Of a stretch of 64,000 bases of DNA, positions 61,689 through 64,000 are shown piece by piece (within the stretch, counting starts at the first letter, position 1; the number at the start of each line of letters is the position of its first letter). The stretch comes from Peptoniphilus_A sp001811425 (GTDB taxonomy: Bacteria; Bacillota; Clostridia; Tissierellales; Peptoniphilaceae), in NCBI RefSeq assembly GCF_001811425.1, contig NZ_KV804697.1:1-64000 (forward strand), given 5' to 3'. The position numbers and the translations under genes are program-made. The notes beneath the pieces are model-generated. The model ran no database searches and was not told the DNA's origin. It saw only the letters and a program-made list of their open reading frames with translations.

Positions 61689-61706
61689 TTGTTATAATTA
61701 TAACAC
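61689..61706. promoter_or_regulatory. Rex-like operator overlapping the rnf -10
   Basis: TTGTTATAATTATAACAC contains the perfect 16-base palindrome TGTTATAATTATAACA (61690-61705). Against the recalled clostridial Rex consensus TTGTTAA-N4-TTAACAA it matches 11 of 14 fixed positions by eye. The minus-strand extended -10 (TGTTATAAT) lies within it, so a bound repressor would block initiation. Rex senses NADH/NAD+, which suits Rnf. Prediction only. Confidence 0.5.
61697..61705 (-). promoter_or_regulatory. Extended -10 promoter of the rnf operon
   Basis: TGTTATAAT on the minus strand (TG-n-TATAAT), about 50 bases before the rnfC ATG; no consensus -35. Confidence 0.6.
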
Positions 61707-61908
61707 TAAATTTAATTAAAGTATATGATTCTACTTAAAAATTTAGACTTGGGAAATCTTTTACCATGTGAGAAAGTAGTCAATCTTAAATTTTAATTTT
61801 TAAAAATTTTTATTTTTTGCAGAAATAATTTTTATTTTTTCTCTGGAAACTTTTTTATTTTTGCCACAAAATTTTACATTTCTTAAGTCATCTCTTATAT
61901 TTTTTTGC

Positions 61909-61938
61909 AAAAAAATCTCACGACTTTTAATCGTGAGA
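61909..61938 (-). terminator. Terminator of the nucleoside-type ABC importer operon
   Basis: Perfect 8-bp stem TCTCACGA/TCGTGAGA (61916-61923 with 61931-61938), then seven Ts on the minus strand, about 30 bases after the permease stop. Confidence 0.9.
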
Positions 61939-61967
61939 AAATTTTTATCTTTATTAATATTTTTTTA

Positions 61968-62924
61968 TTAATTATTTCTTTCATATGGAAGTCCATCTGC
62001 TGATGGTGCTCTTGATCCTTTAACGAAGACAATTAATACAATAAGAGTAATTGCATAAGGAATCATTGAAAGTAAATTTGTGTCGATTTTTATGCCAATA
62101 GATCCAAGGAAAACTGATAGACCTTGGGCAAAGCCAAATAATAGGCAAGCTAACATGGCACCTTGTGGTCTCCATCCACCAAAGATTACTGCTGCAAGGG
62201 CAATAAAGCCTTGACCTGATATAAGTGTCTCTCTGTAATTGGAAACTACTGCAAGAGACATGGATGCTCCACCAAGTCCAGCCAAAAATCCAGAGGCAAG
62301 GACACAGATATATTTTATTTTGTAGGCGTCAACACCAAGAGTTTCTGCTGCCTTAGGGTATTCACCAACAGCCCTTATTCTTAGTCCAAGTCTTGTCTTG
62401 TAGAGAATAAAGTAAACTATAAAGACAAGGACAAAGGCAAGATAAACTGAAACATATTGTGAAAAAACTATGTCCAAAAATCTTGTGATTCCCTTACCTG
62501 AGCCGCCCTTAAATACATTTGCAAATAAAACTGGAAGTTTATCTTCGTAGTTTATGGACTTTGACATGGCAGCTCCATCAAAGAAAAGTCTGCAAAGGAA
62601 AAGTGAAAGCCCTGGTCCAATTAAATTTATGGCAATACCACTTACAACATGGTCTGCTGCAAAATTTACTGTAGCTATAGCATGAAGAAGGGCAACTAAC
62701 ATTCCACCAAGTCCGCCACACAAAAAGGCTAGCCAAGGATTGCCAAGATAATATCCAACAATAGAGCCAACTACTGCTCCTATGGACATCATGCCTTCAA
62801 GTCCAATGTTTACAACTCCTGCGTTTTCAGATAAAACTCCACCGAGAGCTGTATAAATAAGAGGAGCTGAATATAAAAGTGTAATTGATAAAATACTTGC
62901 TAAGCTTAATAGTGAACTATTCAT
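61968..62924 (-). CDS. ABC transporter permease, nucleoside/simple-sugar type (NupQ/YufQ-like)
   Basis: 318 aa, about 8-9 membrane helices. Family motifs: TALGGVLSENAGVVNIGLEGMMSIGA near the start, FAADHVVSGIAINLIGPGLSLF, GEYPKAAETLGVDAYKIKY and SGQGFIALAAVIFGGWRPQGAM. With BmpA-like lipoproteins, such permeases import guanosine and other nucleosides in Firmicutes (established for related systems); substrate here is inferred. Its ATG overlaps the stop of the upstream permease by eight bases. Confidence 0.9.
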   Translation of the reverse strand: MNSSLLSLASILSITLLYSAPLIYTALGGVLSENAGVVNIGLEGMMSIGAVVGSIVGYYLGNPWLAFLCGGLGGMLVALLHAIATVNFAADHVVSGIAINLIGPGLSLFLCRLFFDGAAMSKSINYEDKLPVLFANVFKGGSGKGITRFLDIVFSQYVSVYLAFVLVFIVYFILYKTRLGLRIRAVGEYPKAAETLGVDAYKIKYICVLASGFLAGLGGASMSLAVVSNYRETLISGQGFIALAAVIFGGWRPQGAMLACLLFGFAQGLSVFLGSIGIKIDTNLLSMIPYAITLIVLIVFVKGSRAPSADGLPYERNN

Positions 62925-64000
62925 TTGCTCCTCCTTCTACATTTTTCTTATTTCCCCCTGAAGTGTTTGAGTCTTTCTTCGTCCACTTAGTAAAGAAAAA
63001 TCTAATCATATCTAAAAGTTTTGGCATTGCAATAAATAAAATCATTATGCCCACAATAATATTTACAACTTCGGAATAAGTGCCAATAGTTGTAAGTTTT
63101 CCTCCCCCATAAGTTAGACCTGCGTATAAAAGTGCAGCTGGTATTGTACCAAGAGGATTGTTGCCAGCAATAAGTGCCACAGCCATTCCATCGAAGCCAT
63201 AGCCTTCTTGCCCTGCCATAATTCCAATGTTTCCTGAGACTCCAAGAACTGTAATTGCTCCTGCAAGCCCTGCCAAAATTCCTGCTATGCCCATAGATGT
63301 AACTATGGATTTATTAATGCTAATGCCGCCATATTCTGCTGCCTTTTGGTTAAAGCCAACGGCACGAAGTTCATAGCCAAGGGTAGTTTTTTTGAGGATA
63401 TACCAAATTACGATTGCAGCTATAATTGCAATAATAATTCCAAAATTAACTGGCGGATTTAAAATATCTCTCAAAAATTTATTATTTGCCAAGACGGCCT
63501 TTCCCGCCTCACTTGCCTTCCAAGAGCCGAGAATTTTTATAGAGGCACTTTTTTTAATTGGATAGGAGTTGTCTGACTCAATGTTTCTAAGTAATGGAAA
63601 ACTTAAAAGATAGTTGCTAAGGTAAAAGGCAATCCAGTTCATCATAATTGATGAAATAACTTCATTTACTTGGAATTTTGCCTTTAAGATACCAACTAAG
63701 GCTCCCCAAATATAGCCACAAAGAGCACCTGCAAGAAGGGCTACAAGACCGTGAAGAACTGGTGGCAAGTCTAAAAGTAGACCCACAACTAGGGCTCCAA
63801 TTGAGCCAACAATGTATTGACCTTCTGCGCCGATGTTAAATAGTCCTGTGTTAAAGGCAAAGGCAACGGAAAGTCCTGTTAAGATTAGTGGCACTGCCTT
63901 TACAATTGTCCAGGAAATATATTTTGGCTTGCCAAAGGCGCCGAAAAATATAACCTTGTAAGCTTCTATTGGGTTAGTTCCACTGACTATTAAAATAATG
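62917..64000 (-). CDS. ABC transporter permease, nucleoside type (NupP/YufP-like), 5' end beyond window
   Basis: Partial. The open frame continues past a GTG at 63894 to the window edge; upstream translation gives GTNPIEAYKVIFFGAFGKPK, which is the usual region before the first conserved permease segment. So the gene starts outside the window and 63894 is not a real start. Motifs: LILTGLSVAFAFNTGLFNIGAEGQ, YIWGALVGILKAKFQVNEVISSIMMNW, GFNQKAAEYGGISINKS and GQEGYGFDGMAVALIAGNNPLG. It pairs with the downstream permease; the ATPase and binding protein would lie upstream beyond the window. Confidence 0.9.
   Translation of the reverse strand, partial: IILIVSGTNPIEAYKVIFFGAFGKPKYISWTIVKAVPLILTGLSVAFAFNTGLFNIGAEGQYIVGSIGALVVGLLLDLPPVLHGLVALLAGALCGYIWGALVGILKAKFQVNEVISSIMMNWIAFYLSNYLLSFPLLRNIESDNSYPIKKSASIKILGSWKASEAGKAVLANNKFLRDILNPPVNFGIIIAIIAAIVIWYILKKTTLGYELRAVGFNQKAAEYGGISINKSIVTSMGIAGILAGLAGAITVLGVSGNIGIMAGQEGYGFDGMAVALIAGNNPLGTIPAALLYAGLTYGGGKLTTIGTYSEVVNIIVGIMILFIAMPKLLDMIRFFFTKWTKKDSNTSGGNKKNVEGGANE

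Larger units (their letters stand above)
61646..61967. other. Intergenic region holding rnf promoter, Rex-like site and nucleoside-importer terminator
   Basis: 322 bases without a gene. From the rnf side: the rnfC ribosome site, a GGCATATGCC palindrome, the promoter with a 16-base palindrome over its -10, then about 190 AT-rich bases (61710-61900) without recognisable structure, then a terminator for the ABC transporter genes. Confidence 0.7.

Noticed and set aside
1..64000. tRNA, rRNA, riboswitch, CRISPR and mobile elements
   Set aside because: Intergenic regions are mostly short; I saw no cloverleaf, repeat-spacer array, transposase or known aptamer core. Absence is by eye only.

Overview
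The window is a gene-dense, AT-rich stretch from an anaerobic low-GC Firmicute. The evidence is strongly A/T-biased codons, AGGAGG or AGGTG ribosome binding sites, GatCAB in place of a glutaminyl-tRNA synthetase route, a six-subunit Rnf complex in clostridial order (CDGEAB), a pyruvate/PEP enzyme, SLH-domain surface proteins and several TTG starts. A member of the Tissierellia/Peptoniphilaceae is my best guess. That placement is inference; no rRNA or tRNA gene is present to confirm it. Most genes lie on the minus strand. I see no insertion sequence, prophage, CRISPR array, tRNA or rRNA, so this is chromosomal backbone.

Layout. 0-2.1 kb: a two-component system. 2.3-9.7 kb: a pcrA-ligA-gatC-gatA-gatB operon with a near-consensus promoter and a terminator. 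9.7-13.6 kb: tcdA and two tandem paralogous SLH surface proteins. 13.8-15.2 kb: a small plus-strand operon (CysG-N-like Rossmann protein, cupin, CC-motif protein) of unknown role. 15.3-22.2 kb: a pyruvate,water dikinase, then a CYTH protein, two metallophosphoesterases and a YhaN/SbcC-like ATPase. 22.3-25.9 kb: YbaK deacylase, phosphohexomutase, PfkB kinase and a cysteine hydrolase. 26.0-34.8 kb: a complete shikimate-to-aminodeoxychorismate operon (aroB, aroA, aroC, a chorismate mutase-AroE-AroK fusion, aroQ, a PabA-PabB fusion, aroF, pabC). 35.2-38.3 kb: a zinc/manganese ABC importer divergent from a Fur-family regulator. 38.4-46.9 kb: a YuiF-like transporter, ftsH, dnaX-ybaB-recR, a small Ala/Glu-rich lipoprotein and a zinc-ribbon membrane protein.

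46.9-49.5 kb holds an eIF2B/MtnA-type sugar-phosphate isomerase, a nucleoside phosphorylase and a divergent class II aldolase. Together these could convert 5'-methylthioadenosine or 5'-deoxyadenosine into DHAP plus an aldehyde. 49.6-56.4 kb is a mixed region: nicotinamidase-like hydrolase, sfsA-GNAT-DUF6440 operon, mgtE with a second UvrD-like helicase, a nitroreductase, and a truncated substrate-binding lipoprotein whose promoter contains a 17-base homopolymer. 56.6-61.6 kb is the Rnf operon; its promoter overlaps a perfect palindrome resembling a Rex operator. 62.0-64.0 kb carries two permeases of a nucleoside-type ABC importer, the second cut by the window edge.

The best leads are the compact nucleoside-salvage trio, the CC-motif protein operon, the trifunctional shikimate fusion, the Rex-like site on rnf and the homopolymer promoter. 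I found no wholly novel defence-like or mobile system. All RNA-level and operator calls are by eye and untested.
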